The notes under the pieces were generated by a model. It was not told where the DNA came from. It saw only the letters and a program-made list of their open reading frames with translations, and made no database searches. From the NCBI RefSeq assembly GCF_021026375.1, contig NZ_JAJNDB010000004.1:372001-436000 (forward strand): 64,000 nucleotides of DNA, written 5' to 3'. This DNA is from Actinomycetospora endophytica. GTDB taxonomy: Bacteria; Actinomycetota; Actinomycetes; Mycobacteriales; Pseudonocardiaceae. A program made the position numbers and the translations under genes. Shown here piece after piece: positions 19,113 to 28,004 of the stretch (its first letter is position 1; every line of letters begins with the position of its first letter).

Positions 19113-19853
19113 TCATCGACCGCCTGCAACGTCCAGAATGCTCCCCGTGACGTAGGAGGCCTCGTCGGAGGCGAGCCAGACGATCGCCGCCGCGACCTCG
19201 TCCGCCGTCCCGGCCCGTCCCATCGGCAGATCGGGGCCGAGCCGGGCGACGCGGTCCGGCTGCCCTCCGGACGCGTGGATCTCGGTGTCGATGATCCCCG
19301 GCCGCACGACGCCGACCCGCACGCCCTCGTCGGCGACCTCCTTCGCCAGCCCGATCCCGAGGGTGTCCACGGCGGCCTTCGACGCGGCGTAGTCCACGTA
19401 CTCGTCCGGCGACCCGAGCCGGGAGGCGGCCGAGGAGACGAGCACGATCGCGCCGCCCCGGCCGCCGTGCGCGGTCGAGAGCCGGCGGACGGCCTCCCGG
19501 CAGGTGACGATCGTGCCGGTCACGTTGGCGGTGAGCATCCGTTCGACCCGCTCGACGGTCAGCTCGTCCACCCGCGTCTTCTCGCCGACGATCCCGGCGT
19601 TGGCGACGACCGCCCCGAGCGGCGCCAGCGTCGCCGCCGCCTCGACGGCCGCGACGACGTCCGCCTCCACCGCGACGTCCGCGCGCACCGCCGCGGCACG
19701 CCCGCCGTGGCGCTCGATCGCGGCGACGACGGACGACGCGGCGGCCTGGTCGCTGCGGTAGGTCAGGCACACCGCCCACCCCGCGGCCGCCGCGCGCCGA
19801 GCCGTGGCGGCGCCGATGCCGCGGGACCCACCGGTGATCAGGATGCTGCGCAT
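19113..19853 (-). CDS. short-chain dehydrogenase/reductase (SDR)
   Basis: 246 aa. Classical SDR marks: cofactor motif TGGSRGIG (7-14), NAG in VVANAG, catalytic Ser in VLVSSAAS and YxxxK as YAASK, and PG(I)IDTEI after the active site. It is closest in style to 3-oxoacyl-ACP or glucose-1-dehydrogenase types. The substrate is unknown. It reads away from the AraC gene upstream with a ~35-bp gap, possibly as one unit. Confidence 0.88.
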   Translation of the reverse strand: MRSILITGGSRGIGAATARRAAAAGWAVCLTYRSDQAAASSVVAAIERHGGRAAAVRADVAVEADVVAAVEAAATLAPLGAVVANAGIVGEKTRVDELTVERVERMLTANVTGTIVTCREAVRRLSTAHGGRGGAIVLVSSAASRLGSPDEYVDYAASKAAVDTLGIGLAKEVADEGVRVGVVRPGIIDTEIHASGGQPDRVARLGPDLPMGRAGTADEVAAAIVWLASDEASYVTGSILDVAGGR

Positions 19854-19889
19854 GTGAACGATTGTGGTCGTTCGGACGACCGGATTCGT

Positions 19890-20831
19890 TCACATGGCGC
19901 GGAGCGCCGTCGGTCTCACCCCGCGCTCGCGCAGGAACGCGGTCGAGAGGGCGAACGGGCTCGCGTACCCGACCCGGTCGGCGATCGTCGCGACCGTCAG
20001 GTCGGTGCCCCGCAGCAGGTCCGCGGCGAGGGAGAGCCGGAGGTCGGTCAGCCAGGCCATCGGCGGTTCGCCCACCCGGTCGGCGAACCGGCGCGCGAAG
20101 GCCGCCCGGGAGAGCCCGGCGCCGCGGGCGAGGCCGGCCACCGTCCAGCCCCGACCCGGCTCGGCCTCCATCGCCCGCAGCGCGGCCCCGATCGCCGGGT
20201 CCTGGCGCGCCCGCGCCGCCGACGGTGCCGCCGGACCCGCGAACCAGGCCCGCAGCACCGTCGCCAGCAGCAGATCGAGCGCCCGGTCGAGGACGACGTC
20301 CTGGCCCGCGCCGTCCCGGTCGAGCTCGGCGTCGAGCAGCCCGACCAGCGGGCCGGTCGACGCGCCGCCCAGGTCGTCCGGGGACAGCACCGTCACCTCC
20401 GGCAGCGAGCGGACCAGCCGCGCCCCCACCTCGCCGCCGACCGGGTAGGTCCCGACGAGCATCGAGGTCGCGGCGTCCGGCGCGTGCCCCCAGCTGCGCA
20501 CCCCGAGCTCGTGGGGCGGGCGGGCCGTTCCGGGCGGTGACCAGCAGCCCTGGTCCGGGCCGATCACCGCCTGGACCGGGGCGTCGCGACCCGCGTCGGT
20601 GACGGTGTAGGGCTCCGGGCCCCGGACGACGATCACGTCGCCCGGGCCGGCCGGGTACGTCGCGCCCGGTTGCCCGGCCGGGCAGAGCGCCGTCGCCCCG
20701 CGGGTCACGACGACGACGGTCAGCGGCGCCTCGTCCTCGATCCGGACCGCGAACGGCGGCTCGAGGACGCAGCGCAGCAGGAAGGCGCCGTGGGCCCGCG
20801 GACCGTCGAGCAGCCCCGCGATCTCGTCCAC
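19890..20831 (-). CDS. AraC-family regulator with N-terminal cupin
   Basis: 313 aa taking the GTG at 20831; the frame runs open much further upstream but without family similarity. An N-terminal cupin_6-type sensor (GDVIVVRGPEPYTV) is followed by two C-terminal AraC helix-turn-helices (WTVAGLARGAGLSRAAFARRF and TVATIADRVGYASPFALSTAF). It lies back to back with the DUF1772 gene, which it probably controls, a common pairing. Confidence 0.82.
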   Translation of the reverse strand: MDEIAGLLDGPRAHGAFLLRCVLEPPFAVRIEDEAPLTVVVVTRGATALCPAGQPGATYPAGPGDVIVVRGPEPYTVTDAGRDAPVQAVIGPDQGCWSPPGTARPPHELGVRSWGHAPDAATSMLVGTYPVGGEVGARLVRSLPEVTVLSPDDLGGASTGPLVGLLDAELDRDGAGQDVVLDRALDLLLATVLRAWFAGPAAPSAARARQDPAIGAALRAMEAEPGRGWTVAGLARGAGLSRAAFARRFADRVGEPPMAWLTDLRLSLAADLLRGTDLTVATIADRVGYASPFALSTAFLRERGVRPTALRAM

Positions 20832-20913
20832 GACCGCCAGGGTAGACGCACGCGTATCGAGAAGGCACCGGAAATCATGGAGAGTCCAGGGGATCGGGCG
20901 TGGAATCGGACCC

Positions 20914-21375
20914 ATGACGATCCTGATGGTGGCCGCACCCACGGCCGGCGCCGCGCTCGCCGGCGTGTACCTCGCCTTCGACCTGGCCGTCCTCCCCGCG
21001 CTGCGTCGGGTCCGCGTCCCGGTCGGGGCCGGAGATCGGTCGTCCGACGAGGTGGCCGCGGACGTGATGCGGCGGATCAACGTCGCGATCGTGCGGCCGT
21101 CGTTCCTCGCCCTGCTGTTCGGCGCGCCGGCGCTGGCCGTCGCGGCCGGGGTCACGAACCCGGGCCCGTTCACCGTCGCGGCGGCGATCGCGCAGGTCGC
21201 GGGCCTCGTCGTCACCCTCGCCGTGAACGTGCCCCGCAACGAGGCGCTCGCCCGCGACGAGGACCCCGGCGCCTGGGCACGGTTCGTCGGGCCGTGGACG
21301 CGGGCCCACCGGGTGCGCTCGGCGGCGGCGCTCCTCGGCGCCGTCGTCGGGGTGGTCGGTCTCGGACTGCAGTGA
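20914..21375 (+). CDS. DUF1772 (anthrone oxygenase-like) membrane protein
   Basis: 153 aa with four predicted TM helices and the family-typical arrangement of an R-x-x-N block in the middle (MRRINVAIV) and NVPRNEAL ... WARFVGPWTRAHRVRS near the end. The family name comes from fungal anthrone oxygenases; bacterial members have no established reaction. Divergent from an AraC regulator, 82 bp apart. Confidence 0.75.
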   Translation: MTILMVAAPTAGAALAGVYLAFDLAVLPALRRVRVPVGAGDRSSDEVAADVMRRINVAIVRPSFLALLFGAPALAVAAGVTNPGPFTVAAAIAQVAGLVVTLAVNVPRNEALARDEDPGAWARFVGPWTRAHRVRSAAALLGAVVGVVGLGLQ

Positions 21376-21484
21376 TCGGGAAGACGACGGCGGATGCCGG
21401 TCGTCACGTCCGGCCCGCCCGTCCGAGATCGTTACGTACGCTTCGGACCTCGGTCGACGACGACCACCGGGGGAGGACGACGGC

Positions 21485-22510
21485 ATGCGACAGGCCGCGC
21501 GAGCGGTGCTCGGGTTCGTGTCGCGGCAGTCGTTCGTCGTGTCGCTGCTGGTGACGGTGGCGATCGCGAGCCTGCTGCCCGCGCGCGGCGGGTTCACCGT
21601 CGTCGTCGACCACGCCACGACGGTCGCGATCGGGCTGCTCTTCTTCCTCTACGGCGCCCGGCTCTCCCCACGCGACGCCTGGGAGGGGCTGCGGCACTGG
21701 CGGTTGCACCTCACCGTTGTCGTGGCGACCTTCGTCGTGTTCCCGCTGCTCGGGCTCGCCGGGCACCTGCTCGCGCCGACGGTGCTCACCCCGGAGCTGG
21801 CGGCGGGGCTGACGTTCCTGTGCTGCCTACCCTCGACCGTGCAGAGCTCGATCGCGTTCACCTCGGTCGCCCGCGGCAACGTCGCGGCGGCGATCTGCGC
21901 GGCGTCGTTCTCGAACCTGCTCGGCATCATCGCCTCGCCGCTCCTGGTGGCGCTGCTGCTGGCGACGCGGGGCGGGTTCAGCGGGCAGGCGGTGCTCGAC
22001 GTCGCCCTGCAGCTGCTGCTGCCGTTCCTGCTCGGTCAGCTCGCCCGGCCCTGGATCGCCGACTTCGTGGCCCGCCACCGGACAGTGCTCGGGTTCGTGG
22101 ACCGCGGGTCGATCCTGCTGGTCGTCTACTCGGCGTTCGGCGAGGGCGTCGTCGACGGCGTCTGGCACCGCGTCTCGGCGACGTCGCTGCTGGCGCTGGT
22201 CGGCGTCGAGATCGTGCTGCTCGGCCTCGTCCTGGTGCTCACCTGGTACGCGGGCCGGGCCGTCGGGCTCCCGCGCGAGGACCAGATCACGATCATGTTC
22301 TGCGGGTCGAAGAAGTCGCTCGCGTCGGGGCTGCCGATGGCGGGCGTGCTGTTCGCGGGACCCGTCGTCGGGCTGATCGTGCTGCCGCTGATGCTCTACC
22401 ACCAGCTGCAGCTGATGGTCTGCGCCGCGCTCGCGCAGCGCCTCGGCCGCGGGGCGACGACGCCGGACTCCCGGCCCGCGCGAGGAGAACCCGCGCCGGC
22501 CGCGACCTGA
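21485..22510 (+). CDS. bile acid:sodium symporter-like transporter (SBF-like)
   Basis: 341 aa with about ten TM helices, matching the bacterial SBF-like family (YfeH type): FFLYGARLSP early, FLCCLPSTVQSSIAFTSVARGN in the middle and CGSKKSLASGLPMA late. These conserved polar breaks form the transport core. Real substrates of bacterial members are mostly unknown. ATG with GGGGGAGGA immediately upstream. Confidence 0.85.
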   Translation: MRQAARAVLGFVSRQSFVVSLLVTVAIASLLPARGGFTVVVDHATTVAIGLLFFLYGARLSPRDAWEGLRHWRLHLTVVVATFVVFPLLGLAGHLLAPTVLTPELAAGLTFLCCLPSTVQSSIAFTSVARGNVAAAICAASFSNLLGIIASPLLVALLLATRGGFSGQAVLDVALQLLLPFLLGQLARPWIADFVARHRTVLGFVDRGSILLVVYSAFGEGVVDGVWHRVSATSLLALVGVEIVLLGLVLVLTWYAGRAVGLPREDQITIMFCGSKKSLASGLPMAGVLFAGPVVGLIVLPLMLYHQLQLMVCAALAQRLGRGATTPDSRPARGEPAPAAT

Positions 22511-22600
22511 CGAGCGGCAGGACGTGGCGAGATCGTGAACGTTGTCGGATCGGTGCCCGCTGTCCCGGTGCGCCGGGCGCCGTTCGGGTAGACCTGCGTC

Positions 22601-23641
22601 GTGCCGAAGACAGTCACCGCCTCCACCCTGGTCCTCGCCGCGATCCGTGATCGGGTCGCGGCCCTCCACGCCGCCGTCGAGCCCGACACCGAACCCGCGT
22701 CCGTTCTGGAGGAACCTCCCGCCGGCACCCCCGAGGACGCGTCCGACGAGGACGAAGGCACGTCGGTGACGGTCCCCGCGGCCGCCGACGAGACCCCGGA
22801 CGACGACGTCCCGGTCGTCACCGGGCCGGACGGGCTCGACGTCGAGCGCCTCGCGGACGCTCTCGCCGACCTCGACGCCGTCGTCACCGGGTTCGCGTCC
22901 CTGATCGAGGGCGGCCAGGTGGGGGCGCTGCGCGCCGAGCTCGCCTGGGCACGGTCCACCGTGGAGGAGACCCGGGCGCTCGACGGCACCGTCGACGTGC
23001 TCGAGGAGCTCGTCGAGGACCTCGACCCCACGCTGCGCCAGGGCCCGGTCGACGCCCGGGTCGGGATCGTCGTCGCCGCCCGGACCTCGGAGCGCGCCGA
23101 CGCCGTCGCCTCGATGCTGGCCCAGCCCGAGTGGACCAGCCTGCTCGCCCACGCCGACCAGCTCGTCCTCACGGCGCCGATCGCCGGCGGCAAGCCCAAG
23201 CACGCGACCAAGGTGCTCGCCCGCGCCCTGTCCGACGCGGACGCCGCGGCCCGCGAGGCGGCGGACGCGGCGGTCGCCGAGGCCCAGGGCTCGGACCGCG
23301 CGGCCGAGCCGGCCCTCGGATCGGTGGCCGCGGCCGCGGCGACCGTGGCGACGACGGCCCGGGTCACGCGGGGCGTCCTCGGCAAGCAGGCCCGCAAGCT
23401 CGGCGACGCCGCCGACGCGCTCGCCGGGGCGCTCGACGAGCGCCGCACGAGCGAGGCCGTCGCGCACTGGCTGGTCGACCTGGCCGACCTCGCCCACCGC
23501 GCGGGCGAGCCGAGCTTCAGCTACGGCGTGCTGCACGCCGAGGCCCGCGCGTGGCGCGCGGCCGCCGACGAGGCGCTCGCGGGCGCGGTGACCGCCTACA
23601 CGAAGCCGAAGCTGCACAAGTGGCTGAAGGAGATCTCATAG
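22601..23641 (+). CDS. CHAD-domain-like protein
   Basis: 346 aa, all helical in appearance, acidic N-terminus (residues ~30-80). The block ALRAELAWARSTVEETRALDGTVDVLEEL and the second helical repeat (AHWLVDLADLAHRAGEPSFSYGVLHAEARAW) resemble CHAD domains, which bind polyphosphate through conserved His/Arg. Those basic positions look sparse here, so it may be a divergent member. Its TAG stop (23639-23641) is the first triplet of a palindromic element. Confidence 0.55.
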   Translation: MPKTVTASTLVLAAIRDRVAALHAAVEPDTEPASVLEEPPAGTPEDASDEDEGTSVTVPAAADETPDDDVPVVTGPDGLDVERLADALADLDAVVTGFASLIEGGQVGALRAELAWARSTVEETRALDGTVDVLEELVEDLDPTLRQGPVDARVGIVVAARTSERADAVASMLAQPEWTSLLAHADQLVLTAPIAGGKPKHATKVLARALSDADAAAREAADAAVAEAQGSDRAAEPALGSVAAAAATVATTARVTRGVLGKQARKLGDAADALAGALDERRTSEAVAHWLVDLADLAHRAGEPSFSYGVLHAEARAWRAAADEALAGAVTAYTKPKLHKWLKEIS

Positions 23642-23714
23642 GTGGCCTACGGCCCCGTGAGCACTCATTGACGCCATAGCGTCCCTGAGTGCTCACGGGC
23701 GCGAAGCGCACCTA
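23639..23714. repeat. palindromic gene-end element, copy A
   Basis: Core arms GTGAGCACTCATTGACG (23657-23673) and CGTCCCTGAGTGCTCAC (23680-23696), loop CCATAG, two mispairs. The right flank is GGGCGCGAAGCGCACCTA. It lies between convergent genes and supplies both stop codons: TAG at 23639-23641 and, on the minus strand, TAG at 23714-23712. Probable bidirectional terminator. Confidence 0.85.
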
Positions 23715-24614
23715 CCCGGCGGCCGCCGCGTAGGTCGTGCCCAACCGGGCGCTCTCGATGTCGTAGACCGTGTTCGAGGTGAGGGTGTTGTCCCGGTACA
23801 TCCCCATCTTCCAGTAGTCGTACTGCGACGAGGTCTTGGACGCGGTCACGACGGTGTCGGTCGAGGCGGCCGGCTCCTTCGGGGTGTCCTTCGGCTGCGG
23901 CGTCTTCGCCAGCGCGGCCTTCTGCGCCGCCGCCTGCGCGGTGCTGGCCCTGGTCTTCTTCGCCGTCGGGTACAGCGTGCCCGCGACGGGGTGGTAGCCG
24001 GTGAGGACCTGGGTCCCGTTGACCCACGCGTCGATGCTGCCCAGCGTCGGGTTCGACGAGAAGTGGATGTGCAGCACCACCGTGGTCTGGTGGGCGGTCG
24101 CGGCGGGCGCGAGCGTCTGGGTCCAGTACTTGCTGCCCGCGGGCCCGGTCGGGTAGCCGTACCCGCCGTCGAGGATCACGTTCCCGTGGCCGATCTTCAG
24201 TTCCTCCGGCGGGGAGCCGTCGTCGGAGTTCTTCCACTGGGTGATGACCTGCCAGCTGGTCTCGTTCACCGGGAACGTCGTGGGCAGGGTGAAGGAGTCA
24301 CCGAAGTAGTAGTCCGCGCCCTCGGTGAAGTTGACGACGTTCGGTTCGATCTCCGAGCGCGTCCCGCCGCCCGGGACGGTGAACCTCGCGGCCTTCGCCG
24401 GGGCATTGACGGTACTGGTGACGAGAACCGGGGCGGCGGCCCCGACGTCGTTCCACGGTGTCGACTTGTAGTTGTTGAACCCGGCATTGGTGAAGTCCGA
24501 CTGCCACACCAGCGCGGACGCGGCCTGCGCCGCTCCGGTCCAGGAGATCAGGGCCGCCAGTGCGGCCAGCAGGATCGCCACCGCGTATCGGGGTCGCACG
24601 CGCGTGCTCGTCAT
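23712..24614 (-). CDS. secreted polysaccharide lyase (heparin lyase I-like)
   Basis: 300 aa from the ATG at 24614 (GGGAGGAACAG just upstream). A Sec signal peptide (AVAILLAALAALISWTGAAQA) is followed by a jelly-roll-type domain. Two short conserved blocks of the heparin lyase I/glucuronan lyase-like family are present: GGGTRSEIEP and YDYWKMGMYRD. The insert KKTRASTAQAAAQKAALAKT is Ala/Lys-rich and unusual for the family. It is predicted to be an extracellular enzyme acting on an acidic polysaccharide; the substrate is open. Confidence 0.75.
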   Translation of the reverse strand: MTSTRVRPRYAVAILLAALAALISWTGAAQAASALVWQSDFTNAGFNNYKSTPWNDVGAAAPVLVTSTVNAPAKAARFTVPGGGTRSEIEPNVVNFTEGADYYFGDSFTLPTTFPVNETSWQVITQWKNSDDGSPPEELKIGHGNVILDGGYGYPTGPAGSKYWTQTLAPAATAHQTTVVLHIHFSSNPTLGSIDAWVNGTQVLTGYHPVAGTLYPTAKKTRASTAQAAAQKAALAKTPQPKDTPKEPAASTDTVVTASKTSSQYDYWKMGMYRDNTLTSNTVYDIESARLGTTYAAAAG

Positions 24615-24911
24615 CTGTTCCTCCCTGGGACAGAAACGCAACCGCCGGCTCTCGCTGGGTCGCGCATTCCGTCCGCGTCGAGTCGCGGATCCGCCCCGCC
24701 GGATCCGGTGGAATTCGTCCGTACTGCGCGGACTTTCTCTCGCGGAGGTATCCGCGACGGTTCACAGATCGCGGCCGTCGCGCCGATCGTTACGAGCCCC
24801 GAGTGCACCATTCCGGTAGCGCCGGAGCTGATTCGCCGGGCGCAGGGAAGGCATTGAGCACCAGGATGAAAACTCTTTGCCGAGGCATTACGGAGGTGCG
24901 CTGACGCGCCT
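24615..24911. other. ~300-bp gene-free region upstream of the lyase
   Basis: No convincing ORF on either strand. It holds the presumed promoter of the lyase and small inverted repeats such as GGATCCG...CGGATCC (around 24697-24720). The left flank of palindromic element B begins at about 24893. Confidence 0.4.
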
Positions 24912-24969
24912 GTGAGCACTAATCGTCGTTATAGCGTCAATTAGTGCTCACGAGCGCGAAGCGCACCTA
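24893..24969. repeat. palindromic gene-end element, copy B
   Basis: Arms GTGAGCACTAATCGTCG (24912-24928) and CGTCAATTAGTGCTCAC (24935-24951), loop TTATAG. The left flank is GAGGTGCGCTGACGCGCCT, the right flank GAGCGCGAAGCGCACCTA. The minus-strand TAG stop of the poxB-like gene is the last triplet (24969-24967). Confidence 0.85.
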
Positions 24970-26727
24970 CCGGAGCGGATGCCGCGGGACCGAGCGCAGG
25001 TTCGAGCGGGCCAGGGTGATCATCTTCCCGACCCCGCCCGCGAGCACCGTCCGCATCCCCGCCAGCGCGAACCCGCGCACCTGCTCGGCGGTGATGTGCG
25101 GCGGGATGGAGAGCGCGTCCGGGTCGGTGCGCACGTCCACCAGCGACGGGCCCCGGTGGGCCAGCGCCTCGCGCAGCGCATCCCGGAGCGCGCCCGGCTC
25201 GGAGACGGTGACCGCGTGCAGCCCGGCGGCCGACGCGATCGCCCCGAGGTCGGCCGGCCCGTGGTCGGTCTGGAACGACGGATAGCCCGCGACCATCATC
25301 TCGAGCCGGATCATCCCGAGCGCACCGTTGTTGAACGCCACCACGGACAGGTCCAGCGAGTGCTCGGCCGCGGTGAGCAGCTCCCCGAGCAGCATCGTCA
25401 GCCCGCCGTCGCCGGACATCGACACCACCTGGCGCCCCGGGAACGCGGTCGCCGCGCCGATCGCGTGGGGGAGCGCGTTGGCCATCGTCCCGTGGCGGAA
25501 CGAGCCGAGGATGCGGCGCCGCCCGGTGGGGCTGATGTACCGCGCGGCCCAGACGTTGCACATGCCGGTGTCGACGGTGACCACGGCGTCGTCGGCGAGC
25601 TCGTCGTCGAGCACGTCCGCGACGTACTCCGGGTGGATCGGCGTCCGCTCGGAGACCTTCGTCGTGTACGCGTCGACCACGTGCTCGAGCGCGTCCGCGT
25701 GGTGGCGCAGCATCTCGTCGAGGAAGGCGCGGTCGGTCTTCTCGGTCAGCAGCGGCAGGACGGCGCGCAGGGTCTCGCCGACGTCGCCCTCCACCCCGAG
25801 ATCGAGCACCGAGCGCCGCCCGAGGTGGCGGCCGTCGCGGTCGACCTGCACGGTGTGGGCCTGCGGGAGGAACCCGTCGTAGGGGAAGTCGGTCCCCAGC
25901 AGCACGAGCAGCTCGGCCTCGTGGGACGCCTCGTAGCAGGCGCCGTACCCGAGCAGCCCGCTCATCCCGACGTCGTACGGGTTGTCGTACTGGATCCACT
26001 CCTTGCCGCCCAGCGAGTGCCCGACCGGCGCCTTCACCCTCTCCGCCAGCGCGAGCACCTCGTCGCGGGCGTCCCGCGCGCCGGCGCCGACGAACAGCGT
26101 CACGGTGCGCGCCCGGTTGAGGTGCTCGGCGAGGGCCTCGACCCGGTCTCGGGCGGGCACGACGACGGACGACGGCGCGACGAGGTCCCCGGTGCCGGTC
26201 GGGTGCGCGGCCGGCTCGGCGGACACGTCACCGGGCACGACCATCACCGACACCCCGCCGTCGGCCAGCGCGGTCTGCATCGCGATCCGCTGCAGGCGCG
26301 GCAGCTGCGCCGCCGAGGAGATCAGCTCGACCCACGACGAGCACTCGGTGAACAGCGCCGTCGGGTGGGTCTCCTGGAAGTAGGTCGTGCCGATCTGGGT
26401 CGACGGGATGTGCGAGGCGATCGCGAGCACCGGGGCGCCGGAGCGGTGCGCGTCGTAGAGCCCGTTGACGAGGTGGGTGTTGCCGGGGCCGCAGCTGCCC
26501 GCGCACACCGCGAGCTGCCCGGTCAGCTGGGCCTCGGCCGAGGCGGCCAGCGCGCCGGCCTCCTCGTTGTGCACGTGGATCCAGTCGATCCCGCCGTCCG
26601 CCGCCCCGCCCGAGCGCCGGACCGCGTCGACGATCGGGTTGAGGCTGTCGCCCACGAGCCCGTAGATGCGACGGACCCCGGCCTGGATCAGGACCTCGAC
26701 CAGCTGGTCGGCCACCGTGGATGCCAT
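24967..26727 (-). CDS. poxB: thiamine pyrophosphate enzyme, pyruvate oxidase/dehydrogenase (quinone) type
   Basis: 586 aa with the three TPP-enzyme domains. N-terminal Pyr domain: GVRRIYGLVGDSLNPIVDAV, catalytic Glu in HVHNEEAGALAA, and GSCGPGNTHLVNGLYDA. A central FAD/Rossmann domain follows. The C-terminal PP domain has the TPP/Mg motif GDGGLTMLLGELLTA...NNGALGMI. The profile fits PoxB-like enzymes that decarboxylate pyruvate to acetate and pass electrons to quinone or oxygen, though acetolactate synthase-like activity cannot be excluded. It starts 4 bp after the truncated ppk2 on the same strand. Confidence 0.85.
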   Translation of the reverse strand: MASTVADQLVEVLIQAGVRRIYGLVGDSLNPIVDAVRRSGGAADGGIDWIHVHNEEAGALAASAEAQLTGQLAVCAGSCGPGNTHLVNGLYDAHRSGAPVLAIASHIPSTQIGTTYFQETHPTALFTECSSWVELISSAAQLPRLQRIAMQTALADGGVSVMVVPGDVSAEPAAHPTGTGDLVAPSSVVVPARDRVEALAEHLNRARTVTLFVGAGARDARDEVLALAERVKAPVGHSLGGKEWIQYDNPYDVGMSGLLGYGACYEASHEAELLVLLGTDFPYDGFLPQAHTVQVDRDGRHLGRRSVLDLGVEGDVGETLRAVLPLLTEKTDRAFLDEMLRHHADALEHVVDAYTTKVSERTPIHPEYVADVLDDELADDAVVTVDTGMCNVWAARYISPTGRRRILGSFRHGTMANALPHAIGAATAFPGRQVVSMSGDGGLTMLLGELLTAAEHSLDLSVVAFNNGALGMIRLEMMVAGYPSFQTDHGPADLGAIASAAGLHAVTVSEPGALRDALREALAHRGPSLVDVRTDPDALSIPPHITAEQVRGFALAGMRTVLAGGVGKMITLARSNLRSVPRHPLR

Positions 26728-26730
26728 GGC

Positions 26731-27456
26731 TCAAGCCTCCGGCATGGATGCCGATTCGTCGTGTCGGCGACCTGATGGGCTCACATCCGCAGCGGCGGCG
26801 CCTGCCGGGCGCCTGCGCTCTCGCCGTGCTCGAAGAGCACCGACGCGGGCCGAGAACCAGAACTTCATCAGGTGGATGCCGCTGCGGACGAGCATCCGCT
26901 CGAGATCCGGGGTCTCGCGCATGAACTCCATGTACTCGCGGCCCTCGGCGTAGCCCATCACCCGCTCGACGCCGGCGCGGTTGTACCAGCTGCGGTCGAA
27001 CAGGACGATCTCGCCGGCCGAGGGCAGGTGGACGATGTAGCGCTGGAAGTACCACTGGGTGCGCTCGCGGTCGGTGGGCTTCTCCAGCGCCACGACGCGG
27101 GTGCCGCGCGGGTTCAGGTGCTCGGTGAACCGCTTGATCGTCCCGCCCTTGCCCGCGGCGTCGCGGCCCTCGAAGAGCAGCACGATCTTCTGGCCGGTCT
27201 CCTTGACCCAGGCCTGCAGCTTGAGCAGCTCGATCTGCAACAGCCGCTTCTGGCGCTCGTACTCCTCACGCGAGAGGCGCTCGTCGTACGGGTAGCCCTC
27301 GCGCCAGGTGTCGACCGGCCTGCCGTCGGGGCCGAGCAGCGTCGGGTCGTCGTCCTCGGTGCCGTCCGAGTCCACCGAGAGCTGCTCGAGCGGGGTGCCG
27401 GAGAGCAGGTCGGCCGGGTCCGGGCGGGAGGCGGGGAGGTCGTCGGAGGAGGTCAC
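26731..27456 (-). pseudogene. ppk2: polyphosphate kinase 2 (PPK2), C-terminally truncated
   Basis: 241-aa reading frame from a GTG at 27456 (AGGA eight bases upstream). The PPK2 core is well preserved: IVLLFEGRDAAGKGGTIKRF (Walker A), LEKPTDRERTQWYFQRY and GEIVLFDRSWYNRAGVERVMG (Walker B). Homology ends abruptly after HLMKFWFS. Intact PPK2 proteins continue for roughly 80-100 residues with the lid and C-terminal helices; here a 35-residue Arg/Ala-rich tail replaces them. The break lies next to a small palindrome (GTGCTCGAAGAGCAC, 26827-26841). Probably inactive or altered; a deletion fused to the poxB leader is the simplest reading. Confidence 0.7.
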
Positions 27457-27554
27457 GCCCGCGATCCTGACCGTTCCAGGTGGCGCCGAGGTGAACGAAA
27501 TCCGTTCCCCGCCACGGCACCGGGCGTTCACCCGACCGGGTCATGCTTGCCGCC

Positions 27555-28004
27555 ATGGCCGAGTTGCTCGCCGGGGACGACCTGCTGTCCCGCGCCGAGG
27601 CCGCGCTCGCGGTCGCGCTGCCGGACGCGATCGGGGTCGAGTTCCTCGATCCGACCGATCCGCTCGAGGGCGTGGGCTTCGAGGTGGCCGGGATCGCGGT
27701 GACCCCGGCCGCCACCGTCCATGCCTCGGCTCTCGCCGCCGCGATGGAGCTCGCGGGCTATCTCGCGGTGCTGCCGACCCTGACCGACGCCGAGCACGCC
27801 GTCACCCACCAGATCTCCACCCAGTACCTGGCGGCGGCGCGGGTGGGGGAACGGGTGCGGGTGTACGCGTCGCTGCTGCGCCGGAGCCGCTCGCTGGCCT
27901 TCGTCGCCGTGACGGCCCACCGGGAGGGCATCGACCCCCGCAGCGGCGAGCGCGACCCGGAGATCGCCCACGGCCAGATCACGAAGTCGATCGTCGGGAT
28001 CTGA
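27555..28004 (+). CDS. hotdog-fold thioesterase-like protein
   Basis: 149 aa from the ATG at 27555 (another ATG lies at 27543). The block MELAGYLAVLPTLTDAEHAVTHQISTQYLAAARVGERVRVYASLLRRSRSLAFV, read in parts, follows the PaaI/YiiD-type hotdog pattern: central helix, then alternating strands with a final IAHGQITKSIV strand. Expected reaction is hydrolysis of an acyl-CoA. Its 3' end overlaps the convergent rhomboid-like gene by 26 bp. Confidence 0.65.
   Translation: MAELLAGDDLLSRAEAALAVALPDAIGVEFLDPTDPLEGVGFEVAGIAVTPAATVHASALAAAMELAGYLAVLPTLTDAEHAVTHQISTQYLAAARVGERVRVYASLLRRSRSLAFVAVTAHREGIDPRSGERDPEIAHGQITKSIVGI

Noticed and set aside
17527-20868. 1113-aa minus-strand ORF
   Set aside because: Low-complexity Arg/Gly/Pro frame running across three real genes (dehydrogenase, SDR, AraC); a product of high GC.
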